Positions 42,447 to 51,149 of a DNA stretch of 64,000 nucleotides are shown one piece after another. The DNA comes from Rhodospirillaceae bacterium (lineage in GTDB: Bacteria; Pseudomonadota; Alphaproteobacteria; UBA8366), in assembly GCA_002724395.1 (NCBI GenBank), contig PBOR01000046.1:1-64000 (forward strand). The letters run 5' to 3'. How positions within the stretch are numbered: the stretch's first letter is position 1; every line of letters starts with the position of its first letter. The position numbers and the translations under genes were made by a program. The notes beneath the pieces were generated by a model that made no database searches, was not told the DNA's origin, and saw only the letters and a list, made by a program, of their open reading frames with translations.

Positions 42447-43364
42447 ATGGCGATGAAAGACCCTTATTCCGTTCTAGGCGTGACGAAATCTGATTCAGCG
42501 GATAAGATTAAAAAGGCATATCGCGCTCTTGCAAAAGAGCTTCATCCAGACCTTAACCCGGGCGATCAGCTTGTTGAGCAGCGCTTCAAAGAAGTTTCTG
42601 CAGCATATCATTTGTTGTCGGATCCTGAACAGCGTGCAAAATTTGATCGTGGCGAAATCCAGGCCGACGGGTCGCCTAGATATGAAAACGCGTATCATCG
42701 TGCTTCGGGGCAGGCCGGTAGTGGCACCGGCGGTTTTGATTTCAATTTTAGCCGAGACAGTGGGAATATTGATGATATATTTTCTGATTTGTTCGGACGG
42801 CATCGGGGGCGAAGTAGGCAGACTCGAAAAGGACAAGACGTTTCCTATACAGTACGTGTTTCTTTTATAGATGCGGCCAAAGGGGCGAAGCGCCGGATAA
42901 AATTGTTCGACGAAAAGATGCTAGCTGTGAAGATACCGCCTGGTACTTCGGATGGGCAAACACTGCGCTTAAAAGGCCAGGGTATGCTTGGTAAGGGTGG
43001 TGGTGCTCGAGGAGACGCATTAGTTACGATCAATGTAGATCCGCATCCTATATTTTCTTTAGAGGGGCACGATATAAACGCCACCGTACCGATTACTCTA
43101 GATGAAGCTGTTCTTGGGGCAAAAATTACGGTCCCAACAATTGATGGTAAAGTGTCCTTGTCGGTTCCAAGTGGTGCTAGTTCTGGCACCAAACTTCGTC
43201 TCAAGGGGAAAGGGGTGGCAATAAAAGGAAAGGCTGTTGGCGATCAGTTCGTCACCTTCAATGTTGTGCTCCCAGACGACCCCGACGAGGAACTGCAGAA
43301 ATTTGCAAAAAAGTGGGCCAAAGGAGATGGTGACGAGATACGTGAGAAAGCGGGGATGCCATAA
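42447..43364 (+). CDS. DnaJ-family co-chaperone (CbpA-like, no zinc finger)
   Basis: A 305-residue J-protein. The J domain is at residues 5-70 with HPD in RALAKELHPDLNPGD. A Gly/Phe-rich linker (GSGTGGFDFNFSRDSGNIDD) follows. Two C-terminal client-binding beta domains come from about 130 (GQDVSYTVRVSFIDAAKGAK, AVKIPPGTSDGQTLRLKGQG, SVPSGASSGTKLRLKGKG). The cysteine-rich zinc finger of DnaJ is missing, so this is the CbpA type. It stimulates DnaK ATPase. It lies in the conserved pdxH-fabI-aroC neighbourhood. Confidence 0.93.
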   Translation: MAMKDPYSVLGVTKSDSADKIKKAYRALAKELHPDLNPGDQLVEQRFKEVSAAYHLLSDPEQRAKFDRGEIQADGSPRYENAYHRASGQAGSGTGGFDFNFSRDSGNIDDIFSDLFGRHRGRSRQTRKGQDVSYTVRVSFIDAAKGAKRRIKLFDEKMLAVKIPPGTSDGQTLRLKGQGMLGKGGGARGDALVTINVDPHPIFSLEGHDINATVPITLDEAVLGAKITVPTIDGKVSLSVPSGASSGTKLRLKGKGVAIKGKAVGDQFVTFNVVLPDDPDEELQKFAKKWAKGDGDEIREKAGMP

Positions 43365-43422
43365 AATTAGTATTGAGCATGGCCGTAATTTGCCCCAAAG
43401 AGCTTCTAATCTAATTCGCTAT

Positions 43423-43453
43423 TAAATCGAAAACCATTTTGATTCTCGATTTA
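43423..43453 (+). terminator. Inverted repeat after the dnaJ-like gene
   Basis: TAAATCGA (43423-43430) and its complement TCGATTTA (43446-43453) can form an 8-bp stem with a 15-base loop about 60 bases after the DnaJ stop. AT-rich and without a T-run, so only a weak terminator or operator candidate. Confidence 0.35.
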
Positions 43454-43544
43454 TCAGAATACTCCTTTCACCTTGGAGTAATCGTACTCTTGATGCTTGG
43501 GTTGATCATTTTACTATGCCTTTCGAAAACGTGAACTCTTTCAC

Positions 43545-43594
43545 TTAAGATAGCTACATTGTTTGACCGCAAGCGCTAGATGGTTAAGATAGCT
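43545..43594 (+). repeat. TTAAGATAGCT direct repeat in the fabI promoter region
   Basis: The 11-mer TTAAGATAGCT occurs exactly at 43545-43555 and again at 43584-43594. Between them, TTGACC (43563) plus TAAGAT (43585), 16 bases apart, could be the fabI promoter, so the second copy overlaps the -10. The spacing of 39 bases is close to four helical turns, compatible with binding of a regulator. Confidence 0.45.
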
Positions 43595-43629
43595 CGCACT
43601 TTGCCAGCGAATGTATTTTGGGGGTAGGT

Positions 43630-44469
43630 TTGAGCAATTCAACGAATTTGATGGCCGGGAAACGTGGTCTCATCATGGGCGTCGCAAATGACCGGTCCAT
43701 CGCGTGGGGAATAGCCAAAACCTTGGCAGAACACGGGGCAGAGCTCGCCTTTTCCTATCAGATTGATCAGTTAGAACGGCGTGTACGTCCGTTAGCTGAA
43801 TCCGTCGGATCCAACATGCTTATCAAATGTGACGCGTCTGATGATCAGGGTCTTGATTCGTTATTCGCTGAGATTGAAGAGGAATGGGGCTCTCTTGATT
43901 TTATAGTCCATGCCATTGCCTTCTCTGACCGTAACGAATTGACTGGTAAATACGTCAATACTAGCCGCGATAATTTTCAACTTACTATGGATGTATCCTG
44001 CTATTCGTTGACCGCCCTTTGCCAGCGTGCCCATAAGTTGATGCCTGATAAGGGTAGCATTATTACCCTGACCTATTACGGATCCGAGCGTGTGATGCCG
44101 CATTACAATGTCATGGGTGTCGCTAAGGCAGCATTAGAGGCCAGCGTCCGGTACCTAGCCGTTGACTTGGGTGCCCAGGGTATTCGTGTCAATGCAATCT
44201 CTGCTGGGCCGATAAAAACGCTGGCTGCGTCGGGGATCGGAGATTTTCGCTATATCTTGAAATGGAACGAACTGAATTCGCCTTTGAAGCGCAATGTCAC
44301 ATTAGATCAGGTTGGTAATTCGGCGCTTTATCTTTTGTCGGATTTGAGTGCCGGCGTCACCGGTGAAGTCCATCACGTGGATTCTGGCTATCACATGGTC
44401 GGTATGGTCGCGGTGGATGCAGCCGAAGAGGTCGGAGAATTGCTAAACGGGTTAAAGCCGAAGGGCTAA
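43630..44469 (+). CDS. fabI: Enoyl-[acyl-carrier-protein] reductase FabI
   Basis: A 279-residue NADH-dependent enoyl-ACP reductase, the last step of fatty acid elongation. FabI-specific features: NLMAGKRGLIMGVANDRSIA at the N-terminus, VHAIAFSDRNELTGKY, the active site Tyr159 and Lys166 in PHYNVMGVAKAALE, and AISAGPIKTLAASGI. TTG 43630 is chosen (MSNSTNLMAGKRG) as it gives the usual length and is preceded by GGGGGTAGG; TTG 43618 is possible. aroC follows after 3 bases. Confidence 0.95.
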   Translation: MSNSTNLMAGKRGLIMGVANDRSIAWGIAKTLAEHGAELAFSYQIDQLERRVRPLAESVGSNMLIKCDASDDQGLDSLFAEIEEEWGSLDFIVHAIAFSDRNELTGKYVNTSRDNFQLTMDVSCYSLTALCQRAHKLMPDKGSIITLTYYGSERVMPHYNVMGVAKAALEASVRYLAVDLGAQGIRVNAISAGPIKTLAASGIGDFRYILKWNELNSPLKRNVTLDQVGNSALYLLSDLSAGVTGEVHHVDSGYHMVGMVAVDAAEEVGELLNGLKPKG

Positions 44470-44472
44470 GCC

Positions 44473-45546
44473 ATGTCTCAAAATAGTTTTGGTCGCTTAT
44501 TTCGTTTCACCACTTGGGGTGAAAGCCATGGTCCTGCAATCGGTTGTGTCGTTGATGGTGTGCCTCCCCGTATTCCATTGACCGAAGCGGATATGCAGCA
44601 ATGGCTCGATAAACGTCGCCCTGGCCAGTCACGTCATACTACACAACGCCGTGAAACTGATCAGGTGAAGATAATGTCTGGCGTGTTTGAGGGGATGACA
44701 ACTGGGACGCCGATAGGTCTTGAAATTCAAAATACTGATCAACGCTCGCGCGATTATGGGGAAATTAAGGACAAATACCGCCCCGCACATGCCGATATTA
44801 CGTACGACAAAAAATATGGGTTTCGTGATTATCGTGGTGGTGGCCGTTCATCGGCCCGCGAAACCGCGATGCGGGTTGCTGCGGGTGGTATTGCGAGAAA
44901 GATACTTGGTGACACAATCGAAATCAAAGGTGCTTTAGTACAAATAGGTGGTGTCGCTGTTGATCGTACTCGATGGGATTGGAACGAAGTACATAATAAT
45001 GCTTTCTTTAGCCCTGATGCGCAAACAGCACGAGAGTGGGAAAAGCTAATGGATTCTACCCGCAAAGATGGTTCGTCTCTGGGTGCAGTCATTGAGATTG
45101 TTGCTAGCGGTGTACCTGCAGGTTGGGGTGAACCGGTTTATGGCAAGTTAGACGCTGAACTTGCGGGTGCAATGATGAGTATCAATGCGGTCAAAGGTGT
45201 CGAGATCGGCGCTGGAATGGGTGCTGCAGCGCTGCGTGGCGAAGAGAATGCTGATGAAATGAGGATGGGAAATGATGGTGAGGTTGTTTTCTTATCTAAT
45301 CAAGCAGGTGGCGTTTTAGGAGGTATATCATCCGGCCAAGACGTAGTTGTCAGGTTTGCAGTGAAGCCAACAAGCTCGATCCGTATCCCTCGTCAGACCG
45401 TAACCTCTGCCGGCGAAGAGGTAGAGGTTTCAACTAAAGGTCGCCATGATCCTTGCGTCGGCATTCGTGGTGTACCTGTTGGCGAGGCCATGATGGCTTG
45501 TGTGCTTGCGGATCAGATGCTGCGCCACAAGGCGCAGTGTGGTTAG
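44473..45546 (+). CDS. aroC: Chorismate synthase AroC
   Basis: A 357-residue FMN-dependent chorismate synthase. Family signatures are [118 protein letters not shown], and the C-terminal [17 protein letters not shown]. It converts EPSP to chorismate, the aromatic branch point. It is 3 bases from fabI, so they are co-transcribed. The gene ends two bases from the convergent hpnB stop. Confidence 0.97.
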   Translation: MSQNSFGRLFRFTTWGESHGPAIGCVVDGVPPRIPLTEADMQQWLDKRRPGQSRHTTQRRETDQVKIMSGVFEGMTTGTPIGLEIQNTDQRSRDYGEIKDKYRPAHADITYDKKYGFRDYRGGGRSSARETAMRVAAGGIARKILGDTIEIKGALVQIGGVAVDRTRWDWNEVHNNAFFSPDAQTAREWEKLMDSTRKDGSSLGAVIEIVASGVPAGWGEPVYGKLDAELAGAMMSINAVKGVEIGAGMGAAALRGEENADEMRMGNDGEVVFLSNQAGGVLGGISSGQDVVVRFAVKPTSSIRIPRQTVTSAGEEVEVSTKGRHDPCVGIRGVPVGEAMMACVLADQMLRHKAQCG

Positions 45547-45548
45547 GG

Positions 45549-46721
45549 CTAGCTGTATGTGCGACCTTTCCAGTAGCCCCCCTTTCTAAGCCAATAACGC
45601 CTAGCGGAATCGATTGTCATCAATAGGTAAAGTAGCCCGGCTATCGGCAATAACAACCCGTATACCGGTGAGAGCCCATAGAGCCTAAACGTTGGCGTTG
45701 AGAGAAACGCCATCAGAGCCCATGCAGCTCCAGCCATTAGCATTGGTATTGTAGCATCCCACAAAAGTGATAATTGCATCATGGCTGGTGGTGCCAGGTA
45801 GATCAGCATCATACCGATTACGGTGATGCATAGCATTATGAAAGAATTGCTGAGTTGTTCAAATGCCGAGCGGGTAACCATCTGCCAGATGGTTCCCAGC
45901 TGATTATAGGCGCGAATACTTTCCGTATCTTCACTCAGGCCCAACCAGATCGGACCACTGTTTTTGAGTGCGCGCGCGAGGGCACAATCATCGATGATGG
46001 CTGACTTAAGTGAGACAACGCCACCAATCTTATCTAACGCGGTGCGGCGAATAAGCATGCAACCACCTGCCGCTGCTGCTAGACGACTGTCTGGCTTGTT
46101 GACGATGGAGAAGGGAAAAAGTTTCTGAAAAAAGAAGACGAATGCGGGGATGAGAAGCCAGTCCCAAAAGCTCACGCATTTAAGTTTAACCATTAGCGAA
46201 ACCATATCTAGTTGATCTGAGTTGGCCTTGGCAACGAGTTGACGAAGATTGGACTCCGAGTGATGTATGTCAGCATCGGTGAAGAAAATGTACTCACTAC
46301 TTTGATCTTTAGACATTGCGACATCTAGTCCTTGTTGGACGGCCCACATTTTGCCAACCCAACCTGGTGGCAACGATGCTCCTGAAATGAGTGTCAGGCT
46401 ATTGGACATGTCGACCTTTTCTGCCGCAATTTTGCCAATAGCTGCGGTGTCATCGCTGCTATTGTCGTCGACTAAGAAAATCGATAACGGTCCTGGGTAA
46501 TCTTGCTTGAGTAGTGAAGTAAGGCTTTCGGTGATTACATCAGCCTCATCGCGAGCTGGAATGATGACCATTACGCCTGGCGCGTTCGCACCGAGCTCGA
46601 TAGCTTCTAGCCGTTGATCTGCGCGCCAAAACCCTCCTCGGAATAGCCAAAGATAAAGCCAAGCTACGAGAGAAAGACCACTGATTACCCAAAGCATTAA
46701 TTCTGTTGAAGATATTTCCAA
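45549..46721 (-). CDS. hpnB: Hopene-associated glycosyltransferase HpnB
   Basis: A 390-residue family 2 glycosyltransferase with an N-terminal membrane anchor (LMLWVISGLSLVAWLYLWLF) and three or four C-terminal membrane segments. The GT2 motifs VMVIIPARDEADVI, FLVDDNSSDDT, FFTDADIHH and the catalytic DDCALARALKNSG are present, and LPPGWVGKMWAVQQGL is characteristic of HpnB. HpnB proteins occur in hopanoid loci; their precise reaction is not settled. No other hopanoid gene lies nearby. Confidence 0.88.
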   Translation of the reverse strand: MEISSTELMLWVISGLSLVAWLYLWLFRGGFWRADQRLEAIELGANAPGVMVIIPARDEADVITESLTSLLKQDYPGPLSIFLVDDNSSDDTAAIGKIAAEKVDMSNSLTLISGASLPPGWVGKMWAVQQGLDVAMSKDQSSEYIFFTDADIHHSESNLRQLVAKANSDQLDMVSLMVKLKCVSFWDWLLIPAFVFFFQKLFPFSIVNKPDSRLAAAAGGCMLIRRTALDKIGGVVSLKSAIIDDCALARALKNSGPIWLGLSEDTESIRAYNQLGTIWQMVTRSAFEQLSNSFIMLCITVIGMMLIYLAPPAMMQLSLLWDATIPMLMAGAAWALMAFLSTPTFRLYGLSPVYGLLLPIAGLLYLLMTIDSARRYWLRKGGYWKGRTYS

Positions 46722-46972
46722 GCCCCTGAGCCTTTCATCATTAAACTGTTGTCCTTTAGGAATGATATAGCGTCATATTCTGATAGCCAATCCGCCGATA
46801 TTTCGAACTTTATCGGAACAGCTTGGTCAAAACCCAGATTCGGTGTGGAGTTAAAGCAAGCTCCGCATAGCGTTTGTCGGGTTGAATGATCGAATTAGTG
46901 CTGAGCATGGAGACGATTGGTGTCGTCCGTTGTTAGCATCGTAGTGGACTAGTCTGTAGGTCGACCTAAACC

Positions 46973-47713
46973 TTAATCAGGTGTTGCTCCAATTAGAAAC
47001 TCTTTGTTGCCCTTAGGACCTACAATAGGACTTTCGATTATGCCGAGCACTCGCCAGTGCATACTTTGTTCGATCCATTCCTTAACGCTTGTGCAAACAG
47101 CTCTGTGGATTTCCGGATCACGAACGACGCCACCCTTTCCTACGTGTTCGCGGCCTGCTTGAAATTGCGGTTTTATTAGCGCTATCAGATGACTCCTTTC
47201 GGTTGCACGAGCTGTGGCAGCGGGTAACACTTTTTCAAGTCCGATAAAGCTTACATCGCATGTGATTAAGTCTACCAAGTCCGGTATTTGCTCATCTGTT
47301 AGATAGCGCGCGTTGGTACTTTCTAAGACTGTGACCCGCCTATGTTTTCTCAATGACCAATCGAGTTGGCCTTTGCCGACGTCGACCGCATAGACCTTCC
47401 GTGCGTTATTTTGGAGTAGTACATCGACAAAACCTCCGGTCGAGGAGCCGAGATCGAGACAGATTTGATCTGCAGGAGAAATACCAAAACTTTCCAAGCC
47501 GTGGGCAAGCTTAAGGCCGCCGCGTGAAACGTAGGGATGCTCTTTTCCTTTGAGGAGCAGGGGAGTACTCTCATCGAGCAGCGTGCCGGCCTTGTCAATG
47601 AGGTTCTCGTTAGAATATACGGTGCCGGCCATGATTAGAGCTTGCGCCTTGGTCCGTGTATCAGCTAAGCCACGCGCGACAAGCAATTTATCTGCACGCT
47701 CCTTTTTTGCCAT
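46973..47713 (-). CDS. tlyA: TlyA family rRNA 2'-O-methyltransferase / hemolysin-like
   Basis: A 246-residue protein with an N-terminal S4 RNA-binding domain (ERADKLLVARGLADTRTKAQ) and a C-terminal FtsJ-type methyltransferase (ICLDLGSSTGGFVDVLLQNN, SAM site; LITCDVSFIGLEKVLPA; LIALIKPQFQAGREHVGKGG). It methylates rRNA ribose in characterised species. In Alphaproteobacteria tlyA usually follows dxs; here it directly follows ispA with a gap of 14 bases. Confidence 0.93.
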   Translation of the reverse strand: MAKKERADKLLVARGLADTRTKAQALIMAGTVYSNENLIDKAGTLLDESTPLLLKGKEHPYVSRGGLKLAHGLESFGISPADQICLDLGSSTGGFVDVLLQNNARKVYAVDVGKGQLDWSLRKHRRVTVLESTNARYLTDEQIPDLVDLITCDVSFIGLEKVLPAATARATERSHLIALIKPQFQAGREHVGKGGVVRDPEIHRAVCTSVKEWIEQSMHWRVLGIIESPIVGPKGNKEFLIGATPD

Positions 47714-47727
47714 GTGCTATTGTGCCG

Positions 47728-48615
47728 TTAGTTACGGCGAACGACGACGAACTCTGCCGTTGCTCGCAATAGGTCAGCTTTGGCGTCGAAAATCGAGAGT
47801 TGAGAAACGGCGCGATCGGCAATCCGTTTTGCTTCGTCACGTGCGCCGTTGATGCCAAGAAGCGATACGAAAGTTTCTTTGCCCGCATCTTCGTCTTTGC
47901 CGACCGCCTTGCCGGTTTCCTCAACACTACCTTCTACGTCGAGCAAATCATCGGCGATCTGAAATGCAAGGCCCAAATCGCTCGCATAGGAAATTAATGC
48001 CTGTCTTTGTTCTGCGCTGGCGTTGCCTAATATCGCGCCTGCTTCGCAGCCATATCCGATCAAGGCACCTGTTTTAAGCTGTTGCAAAAGCGTTATTTCC
48101 TCAAGGTCTAAATCTTTCTTTTCGGCTTCGAGATCAATCATTTGGCCGCCTACCATACCGCGCGCACCGGATGCGCGGGCGAGCATGTCGACTAGTTCGA
48201 TTCGGATTTCGGCGTCATCGTGCGTTTCCGGTTGTGCTGCCACCTCGAAGGCGAGAGTTAGGAGTGCATCTCCAACGAGAATCGCGGTGGCTTCATCATA
48301 GGCCATGTGGACTGTCGGTTTGCCGCGACGTAGGTCGTCATCATCCATCGCCGGTAAATCGTCATGAACAAGAGAGTAGCAATGAATGAGCTCTAACGCC
48401 GCTCCCGTACGAAGTGCGTTCATTTCAGCTACGTCAAAGAGTGAAGCGCTTTGGGCAACCAAAAAAGGGCGCAGCCGTTTCCCTCCGCCCAGCGTTGTAT
48501 AGCGCATGGCGCTGTAAATACGGTGCTCCGGCGCACCTTTGGGCGAAAGGATATCGTCCAGGACAGCCTCGATTTTTTCCGCAGTGTTGGACAGGGCTTG
48601 TTTTAAATCAGTCAT
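47728..48615 (-). CDS. ispA: Farnesyl diphosphate synthase IspA
   Basis: A 295-residue trans-prenyltransferase that condenses IPP and DMAPP to farnesyl diphosphate, precursor of quinones and hopanoids. The first Asp-rich motif is DDLPAMDDDDLRRGKPT with surrounding HCYSLVHDDLPA; the second is QIADDLLDVEG. The N-terminus AMRYTTLGGGKRLRPFL is standard. xseB lies 6 bases upstream and tlyA 14 bases downstream; the dxs gene normally found between is missing. Confidence 0.95.
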   Translation of the reverse strand: MTDLKQALSNTAEKIEAVLDDILSPKGAPEHRIYSAMRYTTLGGGKRLRPFLVAQSASLFDVAEMNALRTGAALELIHCYSLVHDDLPAMDDDDLRRGKPTVHMAYDEATAILVGDALLTLAFEVAAQPETHDDAEIRIELVDMLARASGARGMVGGQMIDLEAEKKDLDLEEITLLQQLKTGALIGYGCEAGAILGNASAEQRQALISYASDLGLAFQIADDLLDVEGSVEETGKAVGKDEDAGKETFVSLLGINGARDEAKRIADRAVSQLSIFDAKADLLRATAEFVVVRRN

Positions 48616-48621
48616 GAATGG

Positions 48622-48867
48622 TTATTCGATATTTACAGGTTCAGTTTGCGGGGTGCCATCAGGCGCCAGGGAAATTTTATCGATGCGCGTTTGCGCTTTA
48701 AGAAGTGCTGCCTCGCAATGTTTTTTGAGAGCAGCGCCGCGTTCATATGCATCAATAGCCTCATCCAGTTTTCGGCTGCCGGATTCGAGGTCACGCACAA
48801 TACTTTCAAGTTCCCCTAATGCGTCTTCAAAACTTAATTTTGCAATATCGTCTTTTTTGGTAGCCAT
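48622..48867 (-). CDS. xseB: Exodeoxyribonuclease VII small subunit XseB
   Basis: An 81-residue XseB. The LSFEDALGELESIVRDLESG start, KLDEAIDAYERGAALKKHCE and LLKAQTRIDKI are the complete family motif. It joins XseA (not in the window) in exonuclease VII. It lies between the deacetylase and ispA genes, a common alphaproteobacterial order. Confidence 0.95.
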   Translation of the reverse strand: MATKKDDIAKLSFEDALGELESIVRDLESGSRKLDEAIDAYERGAALKKHCEAALLKAQTRIDKISLAPDGTPQTEPVNIE

Positions 48868-48938
48868 GAATATTCCTCAACTTTAAAGCCAAACGATTTT
48901 AGTCGGACCGTTGGTCTCGCGCAATTGGCGGTTTCAAT

Positions 48939-49868
48939 TTATGAGGCCATAAGTGCTTTTACATGTGCTGCGACGCTTTGTGCGAGTGCTTCCAAGTTAT
49001 AGCCGCCTTCTAATGTAGAGACGATACGCCCGTCGCAGCGTTTTGCAGCCACGGAGCAAAGTTGCTCAGTAGCCCAGTGATAATCGTCGTCGGTGAAATT
49101 TAGCGATGCCAATGGGTCGTCGGTATGTGCATCAAAGCCGGCGGAAATAAAAAGAAATTCAGGATCGAAATTGTTTAGATCCGGAAAAATAATCCTTTCC
49201 ATTGCTTCACGAAATTCGTCTGAGCCGGCATTAGGAGGCAAGGGCGCATTTACGATATTGCCGGAGACGCCGGTCTCTGTTGTATATCCGCTTCCCGGGT
49301 ATAGAGGAGATTGGTGAGTAGATCCGAGAAATAGCCCCTCATTGTTCCAAAACATGGCTTGCGTGCCGTTGCCGTGATGGACATCAAAGTCGACGACTGC
49401 TACTCGGTTGAGATTATGGGCTTTACGGGCGTGCTCCGCGCCGATGGCTACAGTATTGAACAAGCAAAACCCCATGGCAGCCGCACGTTCTGCGTGATGT
49501 CCCGGGGGCCGAACGGCACAAAACGCGTTTTGTGTTTCTCCGGCCATGACGGCGTCTACAGCTGCACATACTGCGCCCGCCGCCCGCAAAGCGGCTTCAC
49601 CTGAATTGGGGCTAAAATGAGTGTCTCCATCTAAGGAGCCATGTCCGTGTTCCTTGATCGTCGAAAGAACCTTCTCTGCATGTTTTCTATCATGAACGCG
49701 CGCAATTTGGTCGAGAGTTGCTTTTGGAGCATTGCGTCGCTCGAGTGTCTTAAACAGGTCTCTATTCAATGCATTTAGGACTACTTTTAAACGCTCTGGG
49801 CACTCCGGATGGCCGCGACCAGGGTCGTGCTCTTGGCAGACGGGATGTGAAAAAAGAAAAGTAGTCAC
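48939..49868 (-). CDS. Histone deacetylase family protein (class II / acetylpolyamine amidohydrolase-like)
   Basis: A 309-residue zinc-dependent deacetylase. Catalytic residues are visible in RPPGHHAERAAAMGFCLFNT, the zinc ligands in VVDFDVHHGNGTQAMFW, and SAGFDAHTDDPLASLNFTDD; the loop EGGYNLEALA is at the C-terminus. GTG 49868 is the likely start (VTTFLFSHPVCQEHDPGRGH); the longer frame to 50006 carries an unrelated N-terminus. It probably removes acetyl groups from small amines or proteins. It heads the xseB-ispA-tlyA cluster. Confidence 0.9.
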   Translation of the reverse strand: MTTFLFSHPVCQEHDPGRGHPECPERLKVVLNALNRDLFKTLERRNAPKATLDQIARVHDRKHAEKVLSTIKEHGHGSLDGDTHFSPNSGEAALRAAGAVCAAVDAVMAGETQNAFCAVRPPGHHAERAAAMGFCLFNTVAIGAEHARKAHNLNRVAVVDFDVHHGNGTQAMFWNNEGLFLGSTHQSPLYPGSGYTTETGVSGNIVNAPLPPNAGSDEFREAMERIIFPDLNNFDPEFLFISAGFDAHTDDPLASLNFTDDDYHWATEQLCSVAAKRCDGRIVSTLEGGYNLEALAQSVAAHVKALMAS

Positions 49869-49993
49869 TGATATCGACCAGCTCAATATAAAAAAGATCT
49901 TAATGATAGAATTTTCTTGAGTTTTTGGCAAAAAAGACCGCCTATTTTGGGAGTATATACAAACACGCCGATAGTCCGGGGGTTTACTTGAGA

Positions 49994-51130
49994 ATGCAAA
50001 ACGCAAAAAGATGGGGCGCCGCCGTTTATGTATTGGTCCTCGCTATTGCCGGGGCCGGCCTGGTGGAAGCTGCTGACAAAAAGGAGAAAAAGAAGGGCAA
50101 ACGCGCTCGCATCTTTGTTGAGGAAATTGTTAAGACAAATGTTACGGAAACTATGCCGATTATCGGTCGTTTCGTAGCGCTCGAGCATGGCGTTGTGTCC
50201 GCGCGTGTGCGCGGTGCGGTCACGGAAATTAGAGCGGATGTGGGTAAAAGGGTCAAAAAAGGCGATACTCTTGCACAGCTCGACGTTAGTCGGTTGGAAG
50301 TCGCGAAATTACTACGGATAGCACGTTTAAAAGAATCTATTGGTGCTCTCCGCGGTGCACGTGCGCAATTGTCGCTTACTCAAGAGGAATTGAGGCGTGC
50401 CAAAGGGCTTAAGGGGTCAGCCGCCTTTTCCAAGGCGCGTTTGATAGACAAGCAAAATGAGTTTGCTAAGTTTAAAAGCGAAGTATCCGAAAAAGAAGCC
50501 GGCGTTGCCAGTGCAAAAGCAAATCTGAGAATGGCTGAAATTGATCTAGCATACGCGGCAATCCGGGCCCCGTATAGCGGAGTGATCTCAGAACGTCATG
50601 TGTCGCTGGGCAATTTTGTCGATGTAGGCGATCGAATTGTCACAATGGTGAATGATTTGTCGCTGGAGGTAGAGGCGGATATACCTGAATCAAGATTGGC
50701 TGGTATTATGCCGGGCCGGAAGGTCCAAATTCGGTTTGGTAAAAATCAAATTCAGCAGGCTTCTATACGCGCTGTGGTGCCGGCAGAAGATGGACGGACC
50801 AGAACACGAACCGTGCGGTTCATACCCCATTTGAATGAGGTCGCAAACAATAGAACCTTAGCAGCTAACCAGACTGTTACAGTAGATATTCCTATTGCCC
50901 AGGCTAAGGAGATGGTGACCGTACATAAGGACGCGGTGATCGTAAGTGGACAATCTTATTTCGTCTTTGTGATTGAGAATCAGAAGGCGTGGCGTCGCGA
51001 TATAAAAATTGGCGCTGCGAGCGGCGAGAGATTTATTGTACTTTCAGGGTTGAAGCCCGGTGAGATCGTTGCGACGCACGGTAACGAGAAACTGAAGCCG
51101 GGTAAAAAAGTAAAGATCCGTGAGCGTTAG
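49994..51130 (+). CDS. RND efflux membrane fusion protein
   Basis: A 378-residue periplasmic adaptor (AcrA/HlyD type). A signal peptide is seen in KRWGAAVYVLVLAIAGAGLV, followed by a Lys-rich stretch. Then come the first lipoyl half (GAVTEIRADVGKRVKKGDTL), a helical hairpin (IGALRGARAQLSLTQEELRR ... AGVASAKANLRMAEIDLA), the second lipoyl half (AIRAPYSGVISERHVSLGNF) and a beta-barrel. ATG 49994 places the signal peptide correctly; the frame reaches back to 49925. It pairs with the RND pump gene 19 bases downstream. Confidence 0.9.
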   Translation: MQNAKRWGAAVYVLVLAIAGAGLVEAADKKEKKKGKRARIFVEEIVKTNVTETMPIIGRFVALEHGVVSARVRGAVTEIRADVGKRVKKGDTLAQLDVSRLEVAKLLRIARLKESIGALRGARAQLSLTQEELRRAKGLKGSAAFSKARLIDKQNEFAKFKSEVSEKEAGVASAKANLRMAEIDLAYAAIRAPYSGVISERHVSLGNFVDVGDRIVTMVNDLSLEVEADIPESRLAGIMPGRKVQIRFGKNQIQQASIRAVVPAEDGRTRTRTVRFIPHLNEVANNRTLAANQTVTVDIPIAQAKEMVTVHKDAVIVSGQSYFVFVIENQKAWRRDIKIGAASGERFIVLSGLKPGEIVATHGNEKLKPGKKVKIRER

Positions 51131-51149
51131 TAGTATGACGGGCTGACCA

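Noticed and set aside
49925-49993. Longer N-terminus for the RND fusion protein from 49925.
   Set aside because: It would put 23 polar residues ahead of a normal signal peptide; ATG 49994 starts right before it.
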